Source: Salegentibacter sp. R32 (GTDB lineage: Bacteria > Bacteroidota > Bacteroidia > Flavobacteriales > Flavobacteriaceae). From it: DNA of 64,000 nucleotides. Positions 15,782 to 25,960 of the stretch are shown here, one piece after another; positions within the stretch are counted from its first letter, which is position 1, and the number at the start of each line of letters is the position of its first letter. The stretch is taken from NCBI RefSeq assembly GCF_008692195.1, contig NZ_RXOM01000032.1:62001-126000 (forward strand), in the 5' to 3' direction. A program made the translations under genes and the position numbers. The notes beneath the pieces were generated by a model. That model ran no database searches and was not told where the DNA came from. It was given only the letters and a program-made list of their open reading frames with translations.

Positions 15782-17857
15782 ATGGCAGTATTAAATAAAA
15801 TCAGACAGCGCTCTGTTTTCTTAATTGTTATTATCGCCCTTGCGCTTTTCTCCTTTGTATTGGCAGATTTGTTTAAAAGCGGAGGCTTTACCGGTCAAAA
15901 AACGCAAAACACCATCGCTACGGTAAATGGTGAAGACATAGACCGTGAAGATTTCGCCAGACAGGTAGAAAACCTTCAAAGAAATAGAAGAAACGTTACC
16001 ACTACCCAAGCGGCCAACCAAGTATGGGATATGACCCTTCAAGAAAAACTAATTGAAGAACAATTAGAAAAAGCAGGAATCAGAGTTGGAGAACAACAGT
16101 TTGATAATGCTTTACGTGAAGTTTATGCAGGAAACCCAAACTTTAGCAATGAAGCCGGAATGTTTGATAAAGCCGTTCTTAAAGAATACGTAGCCAACTT
16201 ACAGGCCACCTCACCACAAGCTTTTCAACAATGGGAAGCGATGGAAGATCGTATAGAAGACCAAGCCAAAAGGCAAATCTATTATAATATGATTAGAGCC
16301 GGTGTTGGAGCAACTTTAGTAGAGGGCAAGCAAGCTTATTTAATGGAAAACGAAAGCGTAGATTTAAAATACGTTTTAGTGCCTTACACTTCTGTAGATC
16401 AAGTAGAAGTTTCTAAAGATGAAATTAAAAACTACATCAACGAGCATAAAACCCGTTTCGAGAAAGAAGCAAATACAGCCATTAAATATGTTTATTTTGA
16501 AGAAAAACCTTCTTCAGAAGATGATGATGCTACTAAAGAAAAGCTAAACGATTTAATTCAGGACTTTAATAAAGCTGAAGATGCTGAAGCCTTTGTGAAT
16601 CAAAATTCAGAAATGCCTTATAACGGAGATTTCGTATTCAAATCTTCCTTACCATCAGAAAACGCTAACCAGATTTTCAATTTAGAAGAAGGCGGAACTT
16701 ACGGACCTTACAAAGAAAATGACTTCTGGAAATACAGTAAGGTTACTGGAGTGAAACAAATCCCGGATTCAGTAAAAGTTAGAAAAATATTGGTTTCTTA
16801 CCAAGGTACTCCGGTAGATCAAGGAGAAATGACAAGAACCCAAGAACAAGCAGAAGCTTTAGCCGATAGTCTTGCTGGAGTAGTTGAAAATGACGCTAGT
16901 AAATTCGCAGATTTGGCTAACGAATATACCGATGATCCTCGTTACAAAGATAAAGGAGGTGATATGGGATGGAACCGTTACACCAACGCCCGTTTAATGC
17001 CGGAAGTAAAAGATTTTGTGTACAATAATCCAGAAGGGAGCATTGAGGTAATTGAAAACCAATTGGGCTATCACATTGTAATGGTAGAAGAAGCAACCAA
17101 TATGCAAAAAGCCGTTCAAGTAGCGACAATTGCTTTGGAAATTGAACCTTCAGAAAAAACCTCTAGTGATCTTTATACCACCACGACTAAGTTTGAAATG
17201 GAAGCGAAAGAAGCAGATTTTGACGCCGCTGCCAAAGAAGAATCTTACGAGGTGAAGTCTGTAAACAACATCAAAGCGATGCAAGAGAAACTAAACGCTA
17301 CCTTAGGAAACCAAAGAGGTATTGTTCAGTGGACTTTCAATGAAGAAACCAAAGTTGGAGACGTGAAGCGTTTTGATATCAATGGAGGTTATGCTGTAGT
17401 TAAATTAACTGCTAGAAACAAAAAAGGATTACAGTCGGTAGAAGAAGCTTCGCCTAAAGTGACTCCAATCTTGAGAAATCAAAAGCAAGCTGAAATGATT
17501 AAAAAGGAAATTGCCGGAAAAAGCATTTCAGAAATTGCCGATAGTAAAAACCAAAATATTCAAACTGCCAACGCTGTGAATTTAAATAGCCCAACCTTGC
17601 CGGGAGCCACTAAAGAACCGGAAGTGGTGGGAGCAGCATTTTCTTTAGAAGCAGGAGAAACTACTGAGCCAATTGCCGGTGAAAAAGGAGTTTATGTAGT
17701 AGAATTGGTGAAGAAAAACAAAGCTACGCCGTTAGATTCTTACAGAACGATGGCTAAGAGAGAGTCAGCTTCTAGGTCTGCGACAGCAATGCAACGCGTA
17801 AATGAAGCTTTAGAAAGTTCAGCAGAAATTGAAGATAACAGAGCAGAGTTCTACTAA
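15782..17857 (+). CDS. Periplasmic peptidyl-prolyl isomerase (PpiD-like, SurA N domain)
   Basis: 691 aa. One N-terminal membrane anchor (about residues 13-30, SVFLIVIIALALFSFVLADL), then a SurA-type chaperone domain (about 45-180), a parvulin rotamase domain (about 330-440, with KVRKILVSY, GGDMGWN and NQLGYHIVMV), and a long C-terminal chaperone portion. Domain order matches PpiD: a membrane-anchored folding factor for proteins emerging into the periplasm. The gene ends in a strong bidirectional terminator shared with the convergent GHMP-kinase gene. Confidence 0.88.
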   Translation: MAVLNKIRQRSVFLIVIIALALFSFVLADLFKSGGFTGQKTQNTIATVNGEDIDREDFARQVENLQRNRRNVTTTQAANQVWDMTLQEKLIEEQLEKAGIRVGEQQFDNALREVYAGNPNFSNEAGMFDKAVLKEYVANLQATSPQAFQQWEAMEDRIEDQAKRQIYYNMIRAGVGATLVEGKQAYLMENESVDLKYVLVPYTSVDQVEVSKDEIKNYINEHKTRFEKEANTAIKYVYFEEKPSSEDDDATKEKLNDLIQDFNKAEDAEAFVNQNSEMPYNGDFVFKSSLPSENANQIFNLEEGGTYGPYKENDFWKYSKVTGVKQIPDSVKVRKILVSYQGTPVDQGEMTRTQEQAEALADSLAGVVENDASKFADLANEYTDDPRYKDKGGDMGWNRYTNARLMPEVKDFVYNNPEGSIEVIENQLGYHIVMVEEATNMQKAVQVATIALEIEPSEKTSSDLYTTTTKFEMEAKEADFDAAAKEESYEVKSVNNIKAMQEKLNATLGNQRGIVQWTFNEETKVGDVKRFDINGGYAVVKLTARNKKGLQSVEEASPKVTPILRNQKQAEMIKKEIAGKSISEIADSKNQNIQTANAVNLNSPTLPGATKEPEVVGAAFSLEAGETTEPIAGEKGVYVVELVKKNKATPLDSYRTMAKRESASRSATAMQRVNEALESSAEIEDNRAEFY

Positions 17858-17880
17858 AAATAGAAATCGTATAGAATTGA

Positions 17881-17906
17881 AAAACCGTTCCCTTAGGAGC
17901 GGTTTT
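17881..17906. terminator. Bidirectional terminator
   Basis: AAAACCGTTCC (17881-17891) pairs with GGAGCGGTTTT (17896-17906), 11 bp with one G-U pair. A T-run follows on the plus strand and an A-run precedes it, so it can serve both converging genes. Confidence 0.8.
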
Positions 17907-17911
17907 TTGTT

Positions 17912-18841
17912 TTATAGAACCATTTCAGAAAAATCAAGAATTGTAGAATAGCCTTTTTCTGTGAAGTAGGTTTTTTCAGCATCGTTTCCTGTTGCTAAGA
18001 TAAAATCGCCGCCCCAAGCCCCTAAACTTTTTAAATTTCGAGGATAATCAGGAAATAAACGTTCTTTAACTGTTTGCATTCCTAAAATTTCGGCAAGTAA
18101 AGTTTCGTGGCGTTCAATTAAATTTTCAAAAGTTGAAATCGATTCAGCCTTCAAAATTTCAGAAGTAATTTTATCTGTTTCTTTAATCCAATCCTGCTTT
18201 TTTGCTAAATTTTGCTGACGGTAATGCTGAATCCCTTCCCGACTATTTTGTTTTTGATTGAGATGAACAAAAAACAGTTCCTCTTGAAAATCGGGTGAAA
18301 ATTCAACTTCTTCTACTAATGGATTCATTTCTTTTTGAAGTTGAAAAAGAATAGGAGACGAATGCTTTGCGCAAGCCAAATCGTAACCGCTACCGCCAAA
18401 AGTTTTCGCTAACAATTCATTCGGATTCACATTCGCCCAAGTCGCCAAATTATTGATTAAAGTCGAAGAAGAACCCAATCCCCAATCTCGGGGAAATTCC
18501 AATTCAGTAGTGAAGGAATATCCTTGCTGTTGAAATAATTCCGGTTGAAACGCTCTTAGTTTTGAAAGAATATTCTGCAAAGCCCTACACACCAAATTTT
18601 CTTCTTGGGTTGGTAAAGATTTCTTCGGAAGAAATTGATGCGAAGTAATTTCATATTCCTGCTCGAACCAAGTATTTCCGTGGCTGTCAACACTCTTCCA
18701 TAAAAGTTGATTTTTCTTTGCTTCAGCAACTTTTAAAGACTGACCTTTTTTTGTAGGAACAGCCAATGCTTTCGCACCATCCAATACCAAATATTCTGCC
18801 GTGAGTAAAAGTTTACCGTGACTATAGAATTTAGTTTCCAT
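17912..18841 (-). CDS. GYDIA-family GHMP kinase (mevalonate pathway)
   Basis: 309 aa from METKFYSHGK. An alternative ATG eight codons upstream lies further inside the HMG-CoA reductase gene. GHMP motifs: N-terminal KLLLTAEYLVL, ATP loop GLGSSSTLINN, and the family-defining GSGYDLACA. The C-terminal part has GAWGGDFILATGN. This family is found next to HMG-CoA reductase in flavobacteria and is thought to phosphorylate a mevalonate-pathway intermediate; the exact substrate is uncertain. It overlaps the end of the upstream reductase gene by about 11 nt, so the two are translationally coupled. Confidence 0.85.
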   Translation of the reverse strand: METKFYSHGKLLLTAEYLVLDGAKALAVPTKKGQSLKVAEAKKNQLLWKSVDSHGNTWFEQEYEITSHQFLPKKSLPTQEENLVCRALQNILSKLRAFQPELFQQQGYSFTTELEFPRDWGLGSSSTLINNLATWANVNPNELLAKTFGGSGYDLACAKHSSPILFQLQKEMNPLVEEVEFSPDFQEELFFVHLNQKQNSREGIQHYRQQNLAKKQDWIKETDKITSEILKAESISTFENLIERHETLLAEILGMQTVKERLFPDYPRNLKSLGAWGGDFILATGNDAEKTYFTEKGYSTILDFSEMVL

Positions 18842-20138
18842 GACGTAAACCTTGAATAATTTCAACCACCGCGCTGTGGCTTACCGTATTGCTTTTAAAA
18901 TGTTCAATCACCTGTTGCCGTTCGCTATCATTTGCTTCAAATTGGTTGAGGATATTCATCAAGTGCATTTTCATATGCCCTTGCTGAATTCCTGTAGTGG
19001 TCAACGAACGTAAGGCCGCGAAGTTTTGTGCTAATCCGGCCACCGCAACAATTTTCATCAATTCTTTGGCCGATGGTTTTTGTAGCATTTCCAAAGCCAA
19101 TTTTACTAACGGATGTAGACTGGTAAGTCCGCCCACCGTTCCTAGGGCCAGTGGGACTTCCATCCAGAATTTAAAAATTCCGTTTTCTACCGAAGCATCG
19201 GTTAAACTGCTGTAGCTTCCATCTTTGGCAGCGTAGGCATGAACACAAGCTTCAATCGCCCGAAAATCATTTCCGGTCGCTAAAACCACCGCATCGATGC
19301 CATTCATAATTCCTTTGTTATGCGTCACGGCACGATAAGGTTCTATTTTGGCAATTTTAACGGCTTCTACAAATTTGTAGGCAAACTTTTCAGCATCAGC
19401 TTTATTTGGCAATAAATCTTCCACAGGACAACTCACTTCAGCTCTCACCAAACATTCTGGAACGTAATTGGAAAGAATACTCATAATTACTTCCGGCTGT
19501 TCTTCCACAGAAAAATAATTTTCAGCTTCACGGGTAAAAGTTTCTGCAATCTGCTCTAAACACGAATTGATAAAATTAGCGCCCATCGCATCTAACGTTT
19601 CAAAAGTGCAATGTAGTTGGTAGTAATTTTTTAGTTCTTGGGTTTTATCGCGAAGCTCGATGGAAGAAATTCCTCCACCGCGTTTTTCCATATTTTTGGT
19701 TATGGCTTTCACCTCTTCAATTAGTTGCGGTTTTACTTGTTGGAAAAACTCATTCAATTTGTGAAAATCGGCAGTTGAATTAAAATGAACCTGACCTACT
19801 TTTTGTGTTGAAAGAACTTCGGCTTTAAAACCGCCTTTGTCTAACCAAAATTTTGCGGCATTACTGGCAGCAGCCACGACAGAGCTTTCTTCAATCGCCA
19901 TCGGGATGGTATAAAGCTGGTCGTTAATTAAAAAATTGGGAGCGATTCCAAAAGGCAAATAGTAGTTAGAAAGTGTATTTTCGGTAAACTCGTCGTGCAG
20001 TTTTTGCAACTTTTCATCTTTATTCCAATAGAGTTTTAGTGTCTCTTTTGTTTTTTGTGAATTGCTGAAATAGTTTTCCGTCAGCCAATTTATTTTTTCT
20101 TCTTTGCTAAGTTTCGAAAAGCCTTTTACCTGCTTCAT
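18831..20138 (-). CDS. Hydroxymethylglutaryl-CoA reductase, class II
   Basis: Converts HMG-CoA to mevalonate. 435 aa from MKQVKGFSKLSKEEK; an ATG ten codons upstream (20168) is unlikely because the -7 box at 20173-20166 would put the transcript start downstream of it. Class II motifs: ENTLSNYYLPFGIAPNFLIN near the N-terminus with the catalytic Glu, a cofactor segment around RGGGISSIELRDK, NKGIMNGIDAVVLATGND with catalytic Lys and Asp, and a C-terminal His-containing flap (HMKMHLMNI to the end). Together with the GHMP kinase it belongs to the mevalonate route to isoprenoids. Confidence 0.92.
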   Translation of the reverse strand: MKQVKGFSKLSKEEKINWLTENYFSNSQKTKETLKLYWNKDEKLQKLHDEFTENTLSNYYLPFGIAPNFLINDQLYTIPMAIEESSVVAAASNAAKFWLDKGGFKAEVLSTQKVGQVHFNSTADFHKLNEFFQQVKPQLIEEVKAITKNMEKRGGGISSIELRDKTQELKNYYQLHCTFETLDAMGANFINSCLEQIAETFTREAENYFSVEEQPEVIMSILSNYVPECLVRAEVSCPVEDLLPNKADAEKFAYKFVEAVKIAKIEPYRAVTHNKGIMNGIDAVVLATGNDFRAIEACVHAYAAKDGSYSSLTDASVENGIFKFWMEVPLALGTVGGLTSLHPLVKLALEMLQKPSAKELMKIVAVAGLAQNFAALRSLTTTGIQQGHMKMHLMNILNQFEANDSERQQVIEHFKSNTVSHSAVVEIIQGLRHGN

Positions 20139-20165
20139 GAGTTTATTGTAATTCTGTTGAACGGG

Positions 20166-20173
20166 CAAAGATA
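20166..20173 (-). promoter_or_regulatory. -7 box of the HMG-CoA reductase operon
   Basis: TATCTTTG on the minus strand, an exact TAnnTTTG match. Transcription would begin near 20158-20160, inside the longest possible ORF, which favours the start at 20138. Confidence 0.5.
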
Positions 20174-20340
20174 CAATTCGTCCTCATAAATTTTGAATAG
20201 TTGGAGCGGTAAAGCAAATTTCAGAGGAACATTTCAACTACATTTCTTTAACAAAACCTTAGTATTTAACATCTATATTGCCTATTTTTTGGCGATTTTT
20301 TAGTAAACTTGACCTTCAAAATTTGAATTTTCTAATAAAT

Positions 20341-22518
20341 ATGAAATTACGGAATGTTTTTGTGGCTGCTTTTTTGGTGGTGACAAGCCTTATAAATGCT
20401 CAAAACAAAGAAGTTACACTCGAAGAAATCTGGGGTGGTGCGTTTAGGCAAGAATATATGCAATCCCTACGTTCTTTAAATAATGGCGAAGAATATGCGG
20501 TGAGAAACTTTGACCGTGCTAGCAAAACGATGAATGTAGAGGTGTATAGCTATGAAACGGGTGAAAAAACCAGAACGCTCATTAGCTCTGCCAATATTAA
20601 AGATTTGGACTTTTTTCAAGATTACACCTTGAGCGAAAATGAAAATAAAGTAATTCTTTCTACCGAAGTTCAATCCATTTACAGGCGTTCAACCACTGGT
20701 GTTTATTACGTGTATGATTTTGAAAGTGAAAAATTAACACAGATTTCCGAAGATAAAATTCAGGAACCAACTTTTTCTCCAGATGCGAGTAAAGTGGCTT
20801 ATGTTTTTGAAAATAATATCTACATCAAGGATTTAAGTTCTGGCGAAACTACTCAGGTTACTACCGATGGAAAACAAAATGAAATCATTAATGGCGTAAC
20901 CGATTGGGTTTACGAAGAAGAATTTGCCTTTGTAAGGGCATTTGATTGGAACAAAACCGGAGATAAAATCGCTTTTTTACGTTTTGATGAAACCGAAGTT
21001 CCAGAATTCTCCATGGATATGTACGGAACGTATGGAGAACAATTGTATCCTTCACAATACGTTTTCAAATATCCCAAAGCCGGAGAGAAAAACTCAGAGG
21101 TTACTCTTCACTTATACGATTTAACAACTGAAAATACTTCCGCAGTTAATTTACCAAAAGCTTACGAATACATACCAAGAATTAAATGGACCAATAATTC
21201 TGAGATGTTGAGTGTGCAAGCGATGAACCGACACCAAAATAATTTGGATTTGATTTTTGTAAATGCTGAAGAAAATACAGCAAAAGTAGTTTTAAATGAA
21301 ACTGATGAAGCTTACGTTGATATTACTGATAATCTTACTTTTTTAAATGATAATAGCTTTATTTGGACGAGTGAAAAAGATGGGTGGAATCATATTTATC
21401 ACTACGACAGAAACGGAAAACTGCTAGACCAAGTAACCAAAGGAAACTGGGAAGTAACGCAATATTATGGTTTTGATGCTAAAACCGGAAGAATTTACTT
21501 CCAAAGCACCGAAAACGGAAGCATTAACCGTGATGTGTTTTCGGTACGTGCCAACGGAAAAAATAAAGTTCAGCTTACTCAAAAACGCGGTACGAACGAC
21601 GCCGATTTTAGTGCGGACTTCACTTATTTTATTAACTCTTATACAAGCGCTACGACTCCTTACGAATTTACACTTCATAAAGCCCGCAACGGGAAAAAAG
21701 TAAGGGATATAAAAGATAATAAGGAATTGTTGGAAAAATTAAAAACTTACAATTTCTCTAAAAAAGAATTTTCTACCATTGAAGTGAACGGAAATGAATT
21801 AAATATGTGGATGATTAAGCCGAAAGATTTTGATCCTGCTAAGAAATATCCGTTGTTTATGTATCAATATTCAGGACCGGGCTCACAAGAAGTTTCCAAT
21901 ACTTTTTTTGGTGCTAACGATTATTGGTATCAATTATTAGCGCAGCAAGGTTATATCATTGCCTGTGTAGATGGTCGCGGAACCGGTTTTAAAGGAGCCG
22001 ATTTCAAAAAGGTTACGCAGAAAGAATTAGGAAAATTCGAAGTAGAAGACCAAATTGATGCCGCTAAAAAATTAGGAGCGAGAGCTTATATTGATACTGA
22101 AAGAATAGGAATTTGGGGATGGAGCTACGGCGGTTTTATGTCGTCTAACTGTATTTTTCAAGGAAATGATACCTTCTCCATGGCCATTGCGGTGGCACCG
22201 GTCACCAGTTGGAGATTTTACGACACCATTTATACGGAACGTTATATGACGACTCCGCAAGAAAATGCTTCCGGTTACGATAATAATTCACCTATAAATC
22301 ATGTAGAAGGGTTAAAAGGTGATTTTTTATTAATTCACGGTAGTGGGGACGATAACGTACACGTGCAAAATACTATGCAAATGGTAGAAGCTTTAGTTCA
22401 AGCAAATAAACAATTTGATTGGGCAATTTATCCTGATAAAAACCATGGTATTTATGGAGGAAACACAAGACTCCATTTATACACAAAAATGACCAACTTC
22501 ATTAAAGAAAATTTATAA
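20341..22518 (+). CDS. Dipeptidyl-peptidase IV (S9B family)
   Basis: 725 aa from the ATG at 20341; the longer frame from 20278 lacks a signal peptide at its start. The signal peptide ends near SLINAQ. The N-terminal beta-propeller (DPPIV_N, about residues 60-440) carries the substrate Glu pair in DWVYEEEF. The C-terminal alpha/beta hydrolase has catalytic Ser in GWSYGG (S595), Asp in GSGDDNVH and His in KNHGIYGG. It removes X-Pro/X-Ala dipeptides from peptides in the periplasm or at the surface. Two peptide transporters follow directly, indicating a peptide-use cluster. Confidence 0.93.
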   Translation: MKLRNVFVAAFLVVTSLINAQNKEVTLEEIWGGAFRQEYMQSLRSLNNGEEYAVRNFDRASKTMNVEVYSYETGEKTRTLISSANIKDLDFFQDYTLSENENKVILSTEVQSIYRRSTTGVYYVYDFESEKLTQISEDKIQEPTFSPDASKVAYVFENNIYIKDLSSGETTQVTTDGKQNEIINGVTDWVYEEEFAFVRAFDWNKTGDKIAFLRFDETEVPEFSMDMYGTYGEQLYPSQYVFKYPKAGEKNSEVTLHLYDLTTENTSAVNLPKAYEYIPRIKWTNNSEMLSVQAMNRHQNNLDLIFVNAEENTAKVVLNETDEAYVDITDNLTFLNDNSFIWTSEKDGWNHIYHYDRNGKLLDQVTKGNWEVTQYYGFDAKTGRIYFQSTENGSINRDVFSVRANGKNKVQLTQKRGTNDADFSADFTYFINSYTSATTPYEFTLHKARNGKKVRDIKDNKELLEKLKTYNFSKKEFSTIEVNGNELNMWMIKPKDFDPAKKYPLFMYQYSGPGSQEVSNTFFGANDYWYQLLAQQGYIIACVDGRGTGFKGADFKKVTQKELGKFEVEDQIDAAKKLGARAYIDTERIGIWGWSYGGFMSSNCIFQGNDTFSMAIAVAPVTSWRFYDTIYTERYMTTPQENASGYDNNSPINHVEGLKGDFLLIHGSGDDNVHVQNTMQMVEALVQANKQFDWAIYPDKNHGIYGGNTRLHLYTKMTNFIKENL

Positions 22519-22531
22519 AAAATTCTGATAT

Positions 22532-24091
22532 ATGAATTCACAAACTATTCCAGCTCATAAAAAAGAACTTTTTGGGCATCCGGTAGGATTATATATTCTT
22601 TTTTTAACTGAAATGTGGGAACGTTTTAGTTATTATGGAATGCGTGCAATTTTAACACTTTATATGGTTGCTGAAACTACTAAAGATAATCCGGGTTTGG
22701 GATGGGATAAAGCTGAAGCTTATGCCCTTTACGGCTGGTATACTATGTTGGTTTACGTTATGTCTATTCCTGGAGGAATGATTGCCGATAAACTCATTGG
22801 TCAAAAAAAGTCAGTATTATACGGGGCGATTATTCTATGTTTCGGCCACGGTGTTCTGGCAATTGAACAAGATTGGGCATTTTATACCGGTTTAGGACTC
22901 GTGATTTTGGGAGTAGGTTTTTTAAAGCCAAATGTATCAACACTTGTAGGTGGTTTGTATAAAGAAGGAGATATACGAAGAGATAAAGGTTTTAGTATTT
23001 TCTATATTGGAATTAATTTAGGTTCTTTATTAGCAACTACTTCTGTCGCTCTAGTAGCGCAAGAATATGGATGGCATTACGGATTTGGTTTGGCTGGAGT
23101 TGCCATGGTTATTGGACTTGTGGTATATGTTTGGGGACAAAAATTTTTAACCCATGTAGGTAATCAAGCTACGGAAAAAGATCCTAATGAAGTTTCTATT
23201 TTAGATTTGTATAAAGACCTTTTCAACTCTCCAATTCAACTTATAGTTACATTAATTTTATTAGCTGCTTCGATATATGGTTGGTACAGCTTAGGTTGGG
23301 CTTATGGTTTACTGTTTATTTTCCTATCCGCGATAATCGGATTAATGATGATGATCTATAAAGACTTAGAGCTAAAAATTAATAAGGATAGATATTTAGT
23401 ATTGTTGCTCTCCTTTTTAATTGTAATTGTATTTTGGGGGGCATTTGAGCAAGCAGGTGGATTGATGAACGTTTATACTGAAGAAAATACAGATAGAGTT
23501 TTATTTGGTTATGAAATCCCTGCGGCAATGTTTCAAGGATTAAATGCAGCTTTTATTATCATTTTCGCAACAATAGTTGCCGGCTTTTGGGCAAAAAGAA
23601 AATTGAAAGGAAAAGAAGCTTCTTCTTTATTTAAAATGGCTGTTGGAGTCATTATTATGGGGCTTGGATTTGTATTTATGGTTTTTGCATCTCAACAATT
23701 TGAAGCCACAGGAAGTTCAGCTATGTACTGGTTAGTATTAGCTTATTTATTTCATACAATAGGAGAATTATGTGCTTCACCTGTAGCGCTTTCATTCATT
23801 ACTAAATTAGCTCCATTGCGCTATGCTTCCTTAATGATGGGGGTTTATTTCGCTGCTACTGGATTAGGAAATAAAGTTGCTGGGTTATTAGGAGAAGGAT
23901 CAGAAGAAGTCGGAGAGCAAACTATTTTCTTAGGCATTACCATTTTTACCGTAATTTTTGGTTTACTAGTTATAGCTATACTAAAACCTCTTAAACGTCT
24001 AACCCATGGAGCAGAAGATAAAGAGCGTAAGTTGGACGATGTGGAAGACAACGAGCCTTACGAAATAGAAGAGAATTTACAAGGGAATTAA
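22532..24091 (+). CDS. Proton-dependent oligopeptide transporter (POT/PTR2 family), copy 1
   Basis: 519 aa, 12 or more membrane helices, MFS fold. The proton-coupling signature ExxERFxYY is seen as EMWERFSYYG near residue 28, and the second PTR2 signature region (FSIFYIGINLGSLLA) near residue 155. It imports di- and tripeptides with protons. It follows the dipeptidyl-peptidase gene by 13 nt and precedes a second POT gene by 23 nt, so the three are probably co-transcribed; the peptidase would supply the dipeptides. The C-terminus is acidic (residues about 490-519). Confidence 0.92.
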   Translation: MNSQTIPAHKKELFGHPVGLYILFLTEMWERFSYYGMRAILTLYMVAETTKDNPGLGWDKAEAYALYGWYTMLVYVMSIPGGMIADKLIGQKKSVLYGAIILCFGHGVLAIEQDWAFYTGLGLVILGVGFLKPNVSTLVGGLYKEGDIRRDKGFSIFYIGINLGSLLATTSVALVAQEYGWHYGFGLAGVAMVIGLVVYVWGQKFLTHVGNQATEKDPNEVSILDLYKDLFNSPIQLIVTLILLAASIYGWYSLGWAYGLLFIFLSAIIGLMMMIYKDLELKINKDRYLVLLLSFLIVIVFWGAFEQAGGLMNVYTEENTDRVLFGYEIPAAMFQGLNAAFIIIFATIVAGFWAKRKLKGKEASSLFKMAVGVIIMGLGFVFMVFASQQFEATGSSAMYWLVLAYLFHTIGELCASPVALSFITKLAPLRYASLMMGVYFAATGLGNKVAGLLGEGSEEVGEQTIFLGITIFTVIFGLLVIAILKPLKRLTHGAEDKERKLDDVEDNEPYEIEENLQGN

Positions 24092-24114
24092 TATTGAATT
24101 AGATAAAAATAAAG

Positions 24115-25890
24115 ATGGCAGCAGTAGCATCAGCAGAACACGATGAATTTTTTAAAAGCAAAGTTTTAGGTCACCCCGCCGGACTTTTTGTATTGTTTTT
24201 TACTGAAATGTGGGAACGTTTTTCCTTTTACGGAATGCGTGTGTTATTAGTAAATTTTCTCACTATGGCAGTGGTAGGTGTAGATTTTCCGGGTTGGGGA
24301 TGGTCTACCGAAAATGCCGGAGCTTTATATGGTACTTATGCCGGACTTTTATATTTAACTCCTATTTTAGGGGGAATTATCGCCGATAGGCTCATCGGTT
24401 ATCGATGGGCAGTAGTTGTTGGAGCAATTTTAATGACCTTAGGGCACGCAGCTATGGCAGTAGAAACCGAAATCATGCTTTATGTAGGTTTAGGTTTTCT
24501 TATTTTAGGAACAGGATTCTTTAAACCCAATATCACTTCTATTATTTCTGAAATGTATAAGTTTTTACCTGAGAAAAAGGATGGAGCTTATACCATTTTT
24601 TATATGGGAGTAAATGCCGGAGCCTTTTTTGGAATGATGCTTTGTGGTTATTTAGCCGAAAAATTAGGCTGGAGCTGGGGCTTTGGTCTTGCCGGAATCT
24701 TTATGTTATTGGGAACGCTTCAGTTTTGGTTGGCGAAACCATTATTTGGAAAAATCGGGGGCGTCCCTGAAAAAGGTAAAGAAGTTGAAATTTCAGAAGA
24801 AGAGAAAAAAGATTATAAACCTAATCCGTTTACGTTATTCGATAAAATTTTAATTATTGTCAGTGCAACTATTGGATTTTTATATCTCATTAATGACCCA
24901 ACTTCAAAAATTGGAGATGTAAATTTACTTCCTGAAAAAATGCCTTTTGAAATCGGGATGGATTCAATGACGGGACCTATCGGGTTTGCAATAATCGGAT
25001 TGGTGTTGTTCCTTGTACTTATTGTATCTAGAATCTCTCGTTATACCAAAGTGGTTCGCGATAGAATGATTGCGGTAGTAATATTTGCTTTCTTTACCGT
25101 GATTTTCTTTTTGTGTTTTGAACAGGCAGCCTCATCACTAGTATTGTTTGCTAGGGATTATGTAGATAGAACTTTGGAAGGAAGTGCCGCACTTACCTAT
25201 AATATCATTAATAGTTTATTAACCGTTATTCCATTGGGGATTATTACGTGGGTATTGGTTTTATTATGGAAACAAACCCATAAGAGAGTATTAGGTTCTA
25301 ATATTGTACTTATCGTATGCTTCTTGGGTGTCTGGGGCTTGGTACTATGGATGTTAGGGAGAGAGTTTTCTTCAGATTCTATTGAAATAACCGTTTCGTG
25401 GTTTAGTATTCTTAACTCTTTCTTCATTATTACTTTTGCTTCTATGTTTTCTAAATGGTGGGAGAGTAAATACAATCCTTCCGCGGCATTAAAATACGGA
25501 ATAGGTTTAGTGTTGGTAGGTATTGGTTTTGCCTTCTTGGCTTATGGTTCAGACGGTGTAAATCCGGGAATTAAAGTAAGTATGGTTTGGTTAATCTTAG
25601 CCTATTTGTTCCATACCTTAGGAGAACTCTGTTTATCTCCGGTAGGACTTTCTTATGTAAGTAAATTAGTTCCTGCAAGGATGATTGCGCTGATGTTTGG
25701 AATGTGGTATTTGGCCATCGCTATTGGTAACAAATTAGCAGGTTCGTTAGGGGGTATGGTAGATATCATCAAAGAAGAATATGATTTATCTACTTTTTTC
25801 TTAATATTTACTATTATTCCGGTAGTCGCAGGAATTTTAGTTTCTGTGCTCAACCCTATACTTAAAAAATTAATGCACGGCGTAAAATAA
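24115..25890 (+). CDS. Proton-dependent oligopeptide transporter (POT/PTR2 family), copy 2
   Basis: 591 aa, paralogue of the preceding gene but longer, with an extra segment around residues 225-285 between two membrane helices. The signature EMWERFSFYG is near residue 30, FYMGVNAGAFFGM near 162 and FEQAASSLVLFARDYVDR near 338. The shared C-terminal motif AYLFHTLGELCLSPVGLSYVSKL occurs in both copies. A peptide/H+ symporter, probably with a different peptide preference from copy 1. Divergence between the two is considerable, so this is not a recent duplication. Confidence 0.92.
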   Translation: MAAVASAEHDEFFKSKVLGHPAGLFVLFFTEMWERFSFYGMRVLLVNFLTMAVVGVDFPGWGWSTENAGALYGTYAGLLYLTPILGGIIADRLIGYRWAVVVGAILMTLGHAAMAVETEIMLYVGLGFLILGTGFFKPNITSIISEMYKFLPEKKDGAYTIFYMGVNAGAFFGMMLCGYLAEKLGWSWGFGLAGIFMLLGTLQFWLAKPLFGKIGGVPEKGKEVEISEEEKKDYKPNPFTLFDKILIIVSATIGFLYLINDPTSKIGDVNLLPEKMPFEIGMDSMTGPIGFAIIGLVLFLVLIVSRISRYTKVVRDRMIAVVIFAFFTVIFFLCFEQAASSLVLFARDYVDRTLEGSAALTYNIINSLLTVIPLGIITWVLVLLWKQTHKRVLGSNIVLIVCFLGVWGLVLWMLGREFSSDSIEITVSWFSILNSFFIITFASMFSKWWESKYNPSAALKYGIGLVLVGIGFAFLAYGSDGVNPGIKVSMVWLILAYLFHTLGELCLSPVGLSYVSKLVPARMIALMFGMWYLAIAIGNKLAGSLGGMVDIIKEEYDLSTFFLIFTIIPVVAGILVSVLNPILKKLMHGVK

Positions 25891-25960
25891 GATATCCTTC
25901 TGATACGTTGATATTTATATAAATTAACTGTCTTGGAATGGTTTTTGAATTAATATAGTT

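Noticed and set aside
20139-20168. Longer start of HMG-CoA reductase
   Set aside because: The -7 box at 20166-20173 would place the transcript start within or after this ATG, and the extra ten residues are not family-like.
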